Assembly: GCA_018399935.1 (NCBI GenBank)
Contig: JAGYNP010000073.1
Coordinates: 1 to 7,817 of the forward strand
DNA from: Candidatus Moraniibacteriota bacterium
Lineage (GTDB): Bacteria; Patescibacteriota; Minisyncoccia; Moranbacterales; DUUL01
DNA length: 7,817 bases
Direction: 5' to 3'
Part shown: piece after piece, positions 1 to 6,756 of the stretch
Numbering within the stretch: the stretch's first letter is position 1
Layout: each line of letters begins with the position of its first letter
Program-made: the position numbers and the translations under genes
Notes under the pieces: generated by a model
The model's database searches: none
What the model was told of the DNA's origin: nothing
The model's input: only the letters and a program-made list of their open reading frames with translations

Positions 1-7
1 CAATTGT

Positions 8-853
8 TTGATTTCAATTCCAGTAAAAATTACTCATCTTCAAACTCCCTGGAAGAACATTTTCTGGGGGATGGGTAGAAGCGAAAAACATATTTCAAGC
101 TTGTTTTTTGACAAGTTTAGCAAATGGCTTCATCAAGTTAAGGTTCATTCAGCCTCTTGGGGTTCTCTTGATCTCTTTTACAATTATCATGAAAAGGTTG
201 TTCCTCAGCTTGGTGATGATTTGGAAGGGGGTTTGACTGATTTCTGGATGAATATTGAGAATCGGCAAGCTGTCAGAAATCGACTTCTGATGGTTATTGC
301 TGAATTGGAGAAGGCTTTTATTGAATCTTTCGAAAGAGACGGTGAAGTCAGAATATTGTCAATAGCTTCTGGATCAGCTCAAGCTGTTATCGAGGCCATG
401 AAAAGAGCGTCTTGGATTCCAGTTAAAGCAGTTTTGATTGACATGGATTCTACCGCTCTTGATTATGCCAGAAAACAGGCAGAAGAAGCTGGAGTGGCTC
501 GTTGTTTTAAGTTCGTTCAAGGAAAAACCAACTTGATTGAACAAGAAGCTATTGTGCTTAAGCCCAATATTATCGAAATGGTGGGATTTCTCGATTATCG
601 AAATGATGATCAGGCGATCAAACTTTTTCAGAGAATCAAGGCACAGCTTCCTGAAGGCGGGTGCGGGTTTTTTCTTACTTGCAACATAAACGAAAATCCT
701 GAGAAAATTTTCTTGAACTGGGTTCTTCTTTGGCCTATGATTTATCGGAATAAAGAGCAAGTTCAAAGTCTTCTTGAAAAAGGAGGTTTTTACAAAAACA
801 GGGTTTTTTATGAGCCATTGAAAATTCACTCGGTAGCAGTTTGCCGAAGCTGA
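8..853 (+). CDS. Class I SAM-dependent methyltransferase (5' end probably outside window)
   Basis: Probable methyltransferase that transfers a methyl group from S-adenosylmethionine to an unknown substrate; no membrane segment or signal peptide is seen, so it is likely cytoplasmic. Residues are numbered from a TTG codon at position 8. The Rossmann-fold signals are the glycine-rich motif I (RILSIASGSA, 115-124), an acidic motif II at the end of strand 2 (VLIDMD, 142-147), a hydrophobic strand IIEMVGFLDY (188-197), and a post-motif turn LPEGG (214-218). About 110 residues precede the SAM domain and may form a substrate cap. The frame is open to the left edge, so TTG is only the first permitted codon. 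ATG at 71, preceded directly by a run of G, is an internal alternative, but the real start may lie upstream. It ends in TGA just before a terminator. Its GC content looks higher than that of the kinase and ispE. The motif layout recalls the putative methyltransferase family Methyltransf_20, but I cannot confirm this. Specificity is unknown. Confidence 0.72.
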   Translation: MISIPVKITHLQTPWKNIFWGMGRSEKHISSLFFDKFSKWLHQVKVHSASWGSLDLFYNYHEKVVPQLGDDLEGGLTDFWMNIENRQAVRNRLLMVIAELEKAFIESFERDGEVRILSIASGSAQAVIEAMKRASWIPVKAVLIDMDSTALDYARKQAEEAGVARCFKFVQGKTNLIEQEAIVLKPNIIEMVGFLDYRNDDQAIKLFQRIKAQLPEGGCGFFLTCNINENPEKIFLNWVLLWPMIYRNKEQVQSLLEKGGFYKNRVFYEPLKIHSVAVCRS

Positions 854-877
854 ATTTTTAAATAATTTAACTTTTTT

Positions 878-915
878 AAACGGTCTTGACATTGTTAGGA
901 CCGTTTTTCTTTTTT
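878..915 (+). terminator. Intrinsic terminator after the methyltransferase gene
   Basis: The arms AAACGGTCTT (878-887) and AGGACCGTTT (897-906) pair over 10 base pairs with one G-T wobble and a 9-base loop. A T-rich run (904-915, interrupted by one C) follows. It begins 24 bases after the TGA stop. This is a classic Rho-independent terminator that separates the methyltransferase from the histidine kinase. Confidence 0.88.
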
Positions 916-929
916 CAAAAAGAAAAATA

Positions 930-938
930 TGTTATTAT
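930..938 (+). promoter_or_regulatory. Candidate extended -10 promoter of the histidine kinase gene
   Basis: The sequence TGTTATTAT reads as TGn plus TATTAT, five of six matches to the sigma-70 -10 box with the extended TG element. It lies just after the terminator T-run and 42 bases before the kinase ATG. No good -35 box is found at 16-18 bases upstream (only a T-run). The start of transcription would be near 945. The DNA is AT-rich, so chance matches are common and this is tentative. Confidence 0.35.
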
Positions 939-980
939 TTATATTAGAAAAAGTTAGATTTAAATTTATAAAAAATAAAA

Positions 981-3194
981 ATGGATTTTTATGCTGTTTC
1001 AGCTTTAATAAATGCTGTTTCAAGTTTGTCTTTGGGTTTGATTATTTTAAGCAAGAGGAGTAATAATTCTAGTTTCAGTTTTAGCTTGTTTTGTTTTTCT
1101 ATAGCCTTTTGGAGTATAGGTTATTTTCTTTGGCAAATTTCTGTTTCGGAAGAACAGGCAATTTTTTGGTTGAAATCTTTAACACTGGGTTCTATTTTTG
1201 TTCCTATTTTTTTCTTTTATTTTTCAGTTGTTTTTTTAAAAATTTACAAAAAATTAATATCAAAAATAATTTTTTATTTAGGATTAATTTTCGGTTTTTT
1301 TATTTTAGTTTTAACTCCAACAAATTTATTTGTTGAAAGTGTTGAAAATAAATTATCTTTTAATTTTTGGCCAAATGCTGGTAGTCTTTATTGGTTACTT
1401 TTATCTGTTTTTTGTTTCTATTTAATAGTTTCAATTTTTTTATTTTTGAGGGGATATAAAAATTCCTCTGGTATAAATAAAGAACAAATAAGATTTATTT
1501 TATTTGGAACGGGATTGGGATTTTTGGGTGGGGTGACTAATTTTCCTCTTTGGTATGATATTCCAATTTATCCAATTGGTAATATTTTTGTTTCGTTTTA
1601 TGTTCTTTTTGTTGGATATGCAATAATAAAATATCGTCTAATGAATATCAAATTCATCCTACGTAGTTCCTCGGTTTATTTGCTTTCGTTGATGGTGATT
1701 TTTGGGTTGGCTTCGGGGGCTAAAATTTTGGCTGGGAAGTTTTTTCCTGAGTTTTCTTTCTGGATTGATTTAATGGTGATATTTTTTGCAGTGTCTACTT
1801 TTCCGCCAATCAAGAAAGTTTTTTTCCGGTGGGCTAATGAGTACTTTTTTACTTCTTTGTATGATAGTGGAAAATTGATTTTGAAAACGGGAAACGATTT
1901 GAAAACTTTTTTGAATATTGAGGAGGTCTATAAGTATCTTTTTTCGGTTTTATCTAAAAATCTTCACACTAGAGCTTTCGGGGTTTTGAATTATGATAAA
2001 GAAACTAAAAAGTATTTATTGCAATATAATCAAGGTTTTAAAGTGGAAAAAGGTAGTGAGTTTGATGGAAATTATTTAGTGAAAGCTAAATTCATAGCCA
2101 ATAATGAAATTGTAATAACTGAAGAGTTAAAAAATCTTCATTACAATGAAAAGACTAAAGATCTGGTTGACTTGTTGAAAAAATTAGAAGTGGAATTATT
2201 AATTCCCTTGAAAGTTAAAGGGAATCTGATTGGATTGTTGGCATTGGGTCAAAAAGAAACAGAAGAGGCTTACAATGATGAAGATTTGCAGGTATTAGAA
2301 ATTATTGCTGGTCAATCAGCGGTGGCTATTGAAAATGCTCAATTGTATTCAGAGGCTAAAGAATTCAATCTTCACCTAAAAAGAGAAGTTAAGAAAGCTA
2401 CTGAAGATGTTAAAGAAGCTAACAAAGATTTATCTAAAACCAATAAAAAACTCAAAGATGCTTATGATCGTCTTAAACAATTGGATTCAGCTAAGAATGA
2501 ATTTATTTCAATTGCTTCTCATCAATTGCGAACTCCACTGACTTCAATTAAAGGTTCTGTTTCAATGATTAGAGAAGGAGATTATGGAAAAATTGAAAAA
2601 GAAACTGATGAAGTTTTAAAAAAAATATTTATTTCCAATGAAAGATTGATAAAATTGGTAAATGATTTATTAAGTTTATCAAGAATTGAGTCTGGTAATT
2701 TTACTTTTATTTTTAAGAAGAATAATATTGTTTCATTGGTTAAAGATATTTTAGATAGTTTTAAAATAGAGGCTAAAGGAAAAAATATAAAACTTAAGTA
2801 CAATAAGCCTGAAGAATCAATTAATGAATTTGTTTTCGATAAAAATAAAATACATGAAGTCATCTCTAATTTGATAGATAATGCTATAAAATATACTTTA
2901 AAAGGCAAAGTGGAGGTTTTCCTGAAAAATAGTAAGAGAAAAGTTTTCATTATAATTAAGGACACGGGTAAGGGAATGGAGAAAGATGAAGCTAAATATA
3001 TATTTGAAAAATTTAGAAGAGGCATTGAAAGTAGTAGTTTGCATACTGAAGGAACTGGTTTAGGTCTTTATGTTTCTCAAAAAATAATTTACGCACACAA
3101 AGGAAAGATTTATGCTAATTCCGAAGGCCCAGGCAAAGGAAGTCAATTTACTATAGAACTCAGAAAAGATTTGAAAGCGGAGGAAGATAAATAG
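981..3194 (+). CDS. Multi-pass membrane sensor histidine kinase (7TM-like + GAF + HisKA + HATPase_c)
   Basis: Orphan sensor kinase of 737 residues. About nine hydrophobic segments (roughly 4-24, 32-54, 63-87, 94-114, 135-157, 170-190, 196-217, 229-251, 260-276) form the membrane sensor; the first seven resemble the N-terminal 7TM regions of many histidine kinases. A GAF-type domain follows (about 310-455, ending IAGQSAVAIENAQLY), then a Lys/Glu-rich coiled coil (456-505), then HisKA with phospho-acceptor His514 in SHQLRTPLTSIKG, then the ATPase domain with N box NLIDNAIKYT (630-639), G1 DTGKG (661-665), F box FEKF (675-678) and G2 GTGLG (691-695). All ATP-binding boxes are intact, so an active kinase is expected. 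Gln515 replaces the usual Glu/Asp after the His. No response regulator or output gene is adjacent, so partner and signal are unknown. ATG at 981 follows an A-rich leader with no Shine-Dalgarno sequence. It is monocistronic, with terminators on both sides. Base composition changes sharply near 1630-1680. Confidence 0.95.
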   Translation: MDFYAVSALINAVSSLSLGLIILSKRSNNSSFSFSLFCFSIAFWSIGYFLWQISVSEEQAIFWLKSLTLGSIFVPIFFFYFSVVFLKIYKKLISKIIFYLGLIFGFFILVLTPTNLFVESVENKLSFNFWPNAGSLYWLLLSVFCFYLIVSIFLFLRGYKNSSGINKEQIRFILFGTGLGFLGGVTNFPLWYDIPIYPIGNIFVSFYVLFVGYAIIKYRLMNIKFILRSSSVYLLSLMVIFGLASGAKILAGKFFPEFSFWIDLMVIFFAVSTFPPIKKVFFRWANEYFFTSLYDSGKLILKTGNDLKTFLNIEEVYKYLFSVLSKNLHTRAFGVLNYDKETKKYLLQYNQGFKVEKGSEFDGNYLVKAKFIANNEIVITEELKNLHYNEKTKDLVDLLKKLEVELLIPLKVKGNLIGLLALGQKETEEAYNDEDLQVLEIIAGQSAVAIENAQLYSEAKEFNLHLKREVKKATEDVKEANKDLSKTNKKLKDAYDRLKQLDSAKNEFISIASHQLRTPLTSIKGSVSMIREGDYGKIEKETDEVLKKIFISNERLIKLVNDLLSLSRIESGNFTFIFKKNNIVSLVKDILDSFKIEAKGKNIKLKYNKPEESINEFVFDKNKIHEVISNLIDNAIKYTLKGKVEVFLKNSKRKVFIIIKDTGKGMEKDEAKYIFEKFRRGIESSSLHTEGTGLGLYVSQKIIYAHKGKIYANSEGPGKGSQFTIELRKDLKAEEDK

Positions 3195-3201
3195 AGAAAT
3201 T

Positions 3202-3228
3202 AAAAAACTACCCCGAGGGTAGTTTTTT
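3202..3228. terminator. Bidirectional terminator between convergent kinase and ispG
   Basis: Six A bases plus CTACCC (3202-3213) pair with GGGTAG plus six T bases (3217-3228) around a three-base CGA loop, giving a 12-base-pair stem whose lower half is the A/T tract itself. On the + strand it ends in TTTTTT, 8-34 bases after the kinase TAG. On the - strand it also ends in TTTTTT, just after the ispG TAA (3237-3235). One hairpin therefore serves both converging transcripts. Confidence 0.9.
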
Positions 3229-3234
3229 GTTATT

Positions 3235-4299
3235 TTAAGAAATAATCTTATTTATTTCTTCTTCCAAAGTTTCAAAAATTTCTTTCTCGGGGACGGTTTT
3301 GAGGATTTTGCCCTTGGCAAAAACAATGGCTTTTCCGTGCCCGCCAGCAATTCCAATGTCAGCTTCTTTGGCCTCTCCGGGTCCATTGACGATGCATCCC
3401 ATAACTGCTACTTTAATAGGTTTTTTAATAGATTTATTGATTTTTTCTAAAAATTTTTCTGTTTTTTGAGCTAAAGAAATTAAATCAATTTCACATCTTC
3501 CACAAGTCGGACAAGAAATCATCTCAATCATTTTTTTTCTTTTTTCTAAAGATTCCAAAATTGTCCAACCAACTTTCAGTTCCTCAGTCAATGGACCAGT
3601 TAAAGAAACTCTTAAAGTCGCTCCAATTCCTTCTTCCACCAAGGTTCCAATTCCGATGGCATTTTTGATTGATCCAACAAAAGGAGTCCCAGCGTGAGTG
3701 ACTCCAAGATGAAGGGGGTAGGGAACTTTTTTAGCCAGTAAGCGATAGGCTTCAACCATAGGCGGGACTTCACTGAATTTGATTGAAATTAAAATATCAT
3801 GAAAATCCAATTTTTTTAATATTCGGACATGTCGTAAGGCTGACTCAACGGCGGCTTTTGGAGTTTGCCCATATTTTTCGAGCAAGTCTTTTTCCAGAGA
3901 ACCGCCATTAATTCCAATTCTGATTGGAATAGATTTTTTCTTACAAGCCTCAACTACGGCTTTGACTTTTTCTTCGGAGCCGATGTTACCTGGGTTGATT
4001 CGAACCTTGTCAATTCCTTGTTTGATAACTTCAAGAGCCAATTTGTAATCGAAATGAATATCAGCCACCAAGGGAATGTGGATTTGTTTTTTAATGGCGC
4101 CAATAGCCTTGGCGGCTTTCATGTCAGGGATTGCCACTCTGATTATTTCGCATTTTTTTTCTTCAAGCTCCAAAATTTGCTTGACTGTGGATTTGACATC
4201 TCGGGTGTCAGTGTCGCACATTGACTGAACCCGAATTGGATTATCCCCACCTAATAAATATGGACCGACTTTAACAACTGATGATTTATAGTTTTTCAT
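3235..4299 (-). CDS. ispG: 4-hydroxy-3-methylbut-2-en-1-yl diphosphate synthase (IspG/GcpE)
   Basis: Catalyses step 6 of the MEP pathway: reductive ring opening of methylerythritol 2,4-cyclodiphosphate to HMBPP, using a [4Fe-4S] cluster and an external electron donor. The 354 residues match the bacterial two-domain form (E. coli about 372) without the extra central domain of plant enzymes. The N-terminal TIM barrel shows IRVQSM (22-27), LVADIHFD (77-84) and VRINPGNIG (99-107). The C-terminal cluster domain has CPTC (Cys263, Cys266) and GCIVNGPGEA (Cys302, Glu309), matching the three Cys and one Glu cluster ligands of E. coli IspG. A further Cys269 in CPTCGRC is not expected to be a ligand. 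The ATG lies 8 bases after the dxr stop, with no Shine-Dalgarno sequence, so co-transcription and probably translational coupling are likely. The bidirectional hairpin terminates the unit. Identification is secure. Confidence 0.97.
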   Translation of the reverse strand: MKNYKSSVVKVGPYLLGGDNPIRVQSMCDTDTRDVKSTVKQILELEEKKCEIIRVAIPDMKAAKAIGAIKKQIHIPLVADIHFDYKLALEVIKQGIDKVRINPGNIGSEEKVKAVVEACKKKSIPIRIGINGGSLEKDLLEKYGQTPKAAVESALRHVRILKKLDFHDILISIKFSEVPPMVEAYRLLAKKVPYPLHLGVTHAGTPFVGSIKNAIGIGTLVEEGIGATLRVSLTGPLTEELKVGWTILESLEKRKKMIEMISCPTCGRCEIDLISLAQKTEKFLEKINKSIKKPIKVAVMGCIVNGPGEAKEADIGIAGGHGKAIVFAKGKILKTVPEKEIFETLEEEINKIIS

Positions 4300-4307
4300 A
4301 AAAAAAT

Positions 4308-5444
4308 TTAATTTTTAGCGAATTTGTTTGTTAGTTTTGTAGCTTCTTGAATAGCTTTTTCAATATCATCTAAGGAAGGATTTTTAATTGATTTGTGGGA
4401 ATTCATAACTTTCTTGATTATTTTAGAAATATCTAAATATTGACATTGACCATTAAGAAATTTATTAACCATTGTGTCATTAGCGGCGTTCATTGCGGCG
4501 GGCATGGTTCCACCAATTTTCATTGCTTTCCAGGCATAACCTAAACAAGGGAATCTTTCTAAGTCTGGTTTTTTAAAGGAATAAGAACGATTAAAAGAAT
4601 GTCTTTTGACGGCTTCGTCCCACCTATCTGGATAGCTCAGGGCGTATTGAATAGGTAATTTCATGTCGGGTTCTGAAATTTGAGCAATAATAGAATTATC
4701 TGAAAATTCAATCATTGAATGAATCAAACTTTCAGGGTGGATTACTACTTGAATATTTTCTGGTTTGACATCATAAAGCCACATCGCTTCAATTACTTCA
4801 AAGCCTTTATTCATAAGAGTGGCAGAATCGATGGTTATTTTTTGACCCATTGCCCAAGTTTTGTGACCGAGAGCATCTTTAATTGAAACATTCTTCAAGT
4901 CTTCTTTGGTGTAGTCTCGTAAAGCTCCACCAGAGCAAGTGATTACTAGAGATTTTATAGTTTTTTTATTTTCTCCATTTAAGCATTGGAAAAGAGCGCT
5001 GTGCTCAGAGTCAATCGGCATCAGTTGGACATTATTTTTCTTGGCTTCTTGCATAACAATTTCTCCAGCGGCCACCAAAGTCTCCTTGTTGGCAATAGCT
5101 ACATTTTTCTTGTTTTGAATGGCTATGATAGTGGCTTTTATGATAGTTAAACCGACTGTAGCAGTTATGAAAGTGTCATAATTTTTCATTTCAGCAATTT
5201 TTTCTAGCATATCTTTGCCACTTAAGACCTTGATTTTAACTTTTTTTTGAAGCTTTTGAGCTTTTTTGGTATCAAAAACCCCGACTATTTCGGGTTTAAA
5301 TTCTTTAATTTGTTTGAATAATAAATCAATATTACTATTAGCACTTAAAGCAAAAACTTTTAGTTTATTTGGATATTTTCTAACAACATCCAAAGTTTGA
5401 GTACCAACTGATCCAGTACTTCCCATTAAAGCTATTTTTTTCAT
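4308..5444 (-). CDS. dxr: 1-deoxy-D-xylulose 5-phosphate reductoisomerase (Dxr/IspC)
   Basis: Catalyses the first committed MEP step: NADPH-dependent rearrangement and reduction of DXP to 2-C-methyl-D-erythritol 4-phosphate. The 378 residues are near full family length (E. coli 398). The N-terminal Rossmann domain has the NADPH loop GSTGSVG (8-14) and ANKET (118-122). The metal and catalytic residues align as Asp145 and Glu147 in PIDSEHSA and Glu216 in NKGFEVIEA. Ser171 lies in TCSGGALR and His194 in LGHKTWAMG. The C-terminal helical domain includes GGTMPAAMNAAND (311-323). ATG at 5444 gives the usual MKKIALMGSTG start. It is the first gene of the leftward dxr-ispG unit and diverges from ispD across 84 bases. 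No convincing promoter is visible on this strand; TATAAA at 5467-5462 is a weak -10 candidate. It is the target class of fosmidomycin, and the active-site residues named here are intact. Confidence 0.97.
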   Translation of the reverse strand: MKKIALMGSTGSVGTQTLDVVRKYPNKLKVFALSANSNIDLLFKQIKEFKPEIVGVFDTKKAQKLQKKVKIKVLSGKDMLEKIAEMKNYDTFITATVGLTIIKATIIAIQNKKNVAIANKETLVAAGEIVMQEAKKNNVQLMPIDSEHSALFQCLNGENKKTIKSLVITCSGGALRDYTKEDLKNVSIKDALGHKTWAMGQKITIDSATLMNKGFEVIEAMWLYDVKPENIQVVIHPESLIHSMIEFSDNSIIAQISEPDMKLPIQYALSYPDRWDEAVKRHSFNRSYSFKKPDLERFPCLGYAWKAMKIGGTMPAAMNAANDTMVNKFLNGQCQYLDISKIIKKVMNSHKSIKNPSLDDIEKAIQEATKLTNKFAKN

Positions 5445-5470
5445 AATGCTATAAATTAATTTTTATAATT

Positions 5471-5500
5471 TTGACTAATTGAGCGATTTATTGATATAAT
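5471..5500 (+). promoter_or_regulatory. Strong sigma-70-type promoter for ispD-ispF-(ispE)
   Basis: TTGACT (5471-5476, five of six to consensus) is separated by 18 bases from a perfect TATAAT (5495-5500), which is preceded by TG (5492-5493) as an extended -10. Transcription should begin near A5507, leaving an untranslated leader of about 22 bases before the ispD ATG. The leader has no Shine-Dalgarno sequence. This is the best promoter match in the window and lies in the only divergent gap, so it may also influence dxr. Confidence 0.8.
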
Positions 5501-5528
5501 GGAAATAGCTTAGAATTATTTTAAAAAA

Positions 5529-6260
5529 ATGAATATTGCTATTATTTTAGCTTCTGGACAAGGAAAGAGAATGAAAGCTGGTAAAAATAAAGTTTTATTG
5601 GAGATAAATAAAAAACCTTTAATTTATTATACCATTAAACCTTTTCAAAAATCAAATTTAGTAGACTCTATTTTGTTAGTTTGTCAAGAGAAGGATGAGA
5701 TTTTTTTTGAGAAAATTGTTCAGAAATATGGTTTTAATAAGGTTGAGGATTTAATTCAAGGAGGTAAAGAAAGACAATATTCAGCTTATAATGCTGTTTT
5801 TTATTTAGATAAAAAAATTTTAAAATTAAAAAAAGGTAGCAATAAAGATGAAGAACATTTGCTTCTTTTTCATAACGGTGCTAATCCTTTTGTTTCTAGG
5901 AAAGAAATTGAAAAATCAATAAAAACGGCTGAAAAATTTAAATCTTGTGTAGTAGCTCATCCTACGAAAGATACTGTCAAAAAAGTTAATGAAGATGGGA
6001 TAGTGTTTGAAACTTTAGATAGAAAAAAATTGTGGAATATGCAAACTCCTCAAACTATTGAATTAGAATTAGCCAAAAAAGCTTTTAACAAGGCCAAAGC
6101 AGATAATTTTATTGGAACTGATGATGTTTCTTTGGTAGAAAAAATTGGAGGAAGAGTTAAAGTTATTGAAGCCTCAGAGTTTAATTTTAAAATAACCACT
6201 CCAATAGATTTGGAACTGGCCGAGATAATATATAAAAAACTACCCCAAAAATATTTTTAA
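5529..6260 (+). CDS. ispD: 2-C-methyl-D-erythritol 4-phosphate cytidylyltransferase (IspD), divergent active site
   Basis: Expected to join MEP and CTP to give CDP-methylerythritol, MEP step 3. The 243 residues fit the family (E. coli 236). Recognisable motifs are the nucleotide loop LASGQGKRM (7-15) with Lys21 in KNKVLL (the usual PKQ is lost), GGKERQYSAYN (78-88), PTKDTVK (145-151), DRKKLWNMQTPQ (164-175) with Arg165 matching catalytic Arg157 of E. coli, TDDVSLVE (197-204), and FKITTP (220-225) with Lys221 matching Lys213. The normally strict HDxARP motif reads HNGANP (115-120), so the counterparts of Asp106 and Arg109 are both Asn. About ten extra Lys/Asp-rich residues (around 97-109) precede this motif. 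The neighbours ispF and dxr support the assignment over other sugar nucleotidyltransferases. ATG at 5529 is the first start after a strong promoter. The gap to ispF is 13 bases. Confidence 0.9.
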   Translation: MNIAIILASGQGKRMKAGKNKVLLEINKKPLIYYTIKPFQKSNLVDSILLVCQEKDEIFFEKIVQKYGFNKVEDLIQGGKERQYSAYNAVFYLDKKILKLKKGSNKDEEHLLLFHNGANPFVSRKEIEKSIKTAEKFKSCVVAHPTKDTVKKVNEDGIVFETLDRKKLWNMQTPQTIELELAKKAFNKAKADNFIGTDDVSLVEKIGGRVKVIEASEFNFKITTPIDLELAEIIYKKLPQKYF

Positions 6261-6273
6261 TTAAATAAATGTT

Positions 6274-6756
6274 ATGATTAAAGTCGGAATAGGGCAAGAT
6301 TCACATCGTTTTTCTGAAGATAAAAATAAATCTCTGGTTTTGGGCGGAGTTGATTTTCCAGGTGAAGTGGGAATGGAAGGTAATTCTGACGGAGATGTTG
6401 TTATCCATGCTCTTTGTAATGCCTTGAGAAGTGCTATAGGAAAAGGGTCGCTCTCTGTTTATTCAGACAAAATGTGTAAAAAGGGAATAATTGATAGTGT
6501 AAAATATTTAGAAGTAGCTTTAAGCCAAATTGATAAAGTGGATTATAAAATAAATAATATTAGTATTAGCATAGAAGCGCAAAAACCTAAAATTGAATCA
6601 AATAAATTTAAAATAAAAACTAGATTGGCAGAAATAATTAATATTAATGAGAATTGTGTTGGAATCACGGCAACTACTGGAGAAGGATTAACTGCTTTTG
6701 GCCAAGGTAAAGGTATTCAAGCTTTTGCAATTGTTAGTTTAATAAAATCTATTTAA
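6274..6756 (+). CDS. ispF: 2-C-methyl-D-erythritol 2,4-cyclodiphosphate synthase (IspF), divergent
   Basis: Expected to cyclise CDP-methylerythritol 2-phosphate to methylerythritol 2,4-cyclodiphosphate with loss of CMP, MEP step 5; the family forms homotrimers with active sites between subunits. The 160 residues are standard length. The zinc ligands are kept: Asp9 and His11 in GIGQDSHRF, and His45 in DVVIHAL. The LGGV strand (23-26), EAQKPK (101-106) and the C-terminal TATTGEGLTAFGQGKGI (132-148) also fit. Unusual points: HSDGD is NSDGD (Asn37 for His34 of E. coli), and the usual GDIGxxFPDTDP loop is replaced by GSLSVYSDKMCKKG (58-71), losing the Asp56 and Gly58 counterparts. The TTEK motif is TGEG. 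ATG at 6274 is chosen because it starts directly with the conserved IKVGIGQD strand; no Shine-Dalgarno sequence is seen. It is the second gene of the ispD unit. Identification is good despite the divergence. Confidence 0.92.
   Translation: MIKVGIGQDSHRFSEDKNKSLVLGGVDFPGEVGMEGNSDGDVVIHALCNALRSAIGKGSLSVYSDKMCKKGIIDSVKYLEVALSQIDKVDYKINNISISIEAQKPKIESNKFKIKTRLAEIININENCVGITATTGEGLTAFGQGKGIQAFAIVSLIKSI

Noticed and set aside
1..853. UGA recoding (as in some CPR lineages)
   Set aside because: The first gene ends at TGA right before a terminator, and no other gene has in-frame TGA codons, so the standard bacterial code fits.
886..891. Perfect TTGACA -35 box upstream of the kinase
   Set aside because: It lies in the stem and loop of the terminator hairpin, and no -10 box occurs at 16-18 bases after it (the region is the T-run). 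Treated as coincidence.
374..892. Open minus-strand frame antisense to the methyltransferase
   Set aside because: It lies opposite a gene with clear methyltransferase motifs, runs into the terminator, and its translation shows no recognisable domain.
1091..1336. Short + strand frame inside the kinase gene
   Set aside because: It is an out-of-frame reading of the membrane region, Phe-rich because of T-runs, and the kinase frame is continuous across it.
2582..3025. Open minus-strand frame antisense to the kinase catalytic domain
   Set aside because: The + strand here encodes the conserved HisKA and ATPase motifs; the antisense translation is a low-complexity Leu/Ser/Phe string.
3865..4224. 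Open + strand frame opposite ispG
   Set aside because: The minus strand encodes conserved IspG barrel motifs here; the + translation is Phe/Asn-rich with no domain.
6233..6246. 14-base match TAAAAAACTACCCC shared with the terminator at 3201-3214
   Set aside because: The second copy lies within the ispD coding end and lacks the pairing arm. One such match is expected by chance in AT-rich DNA of this length.
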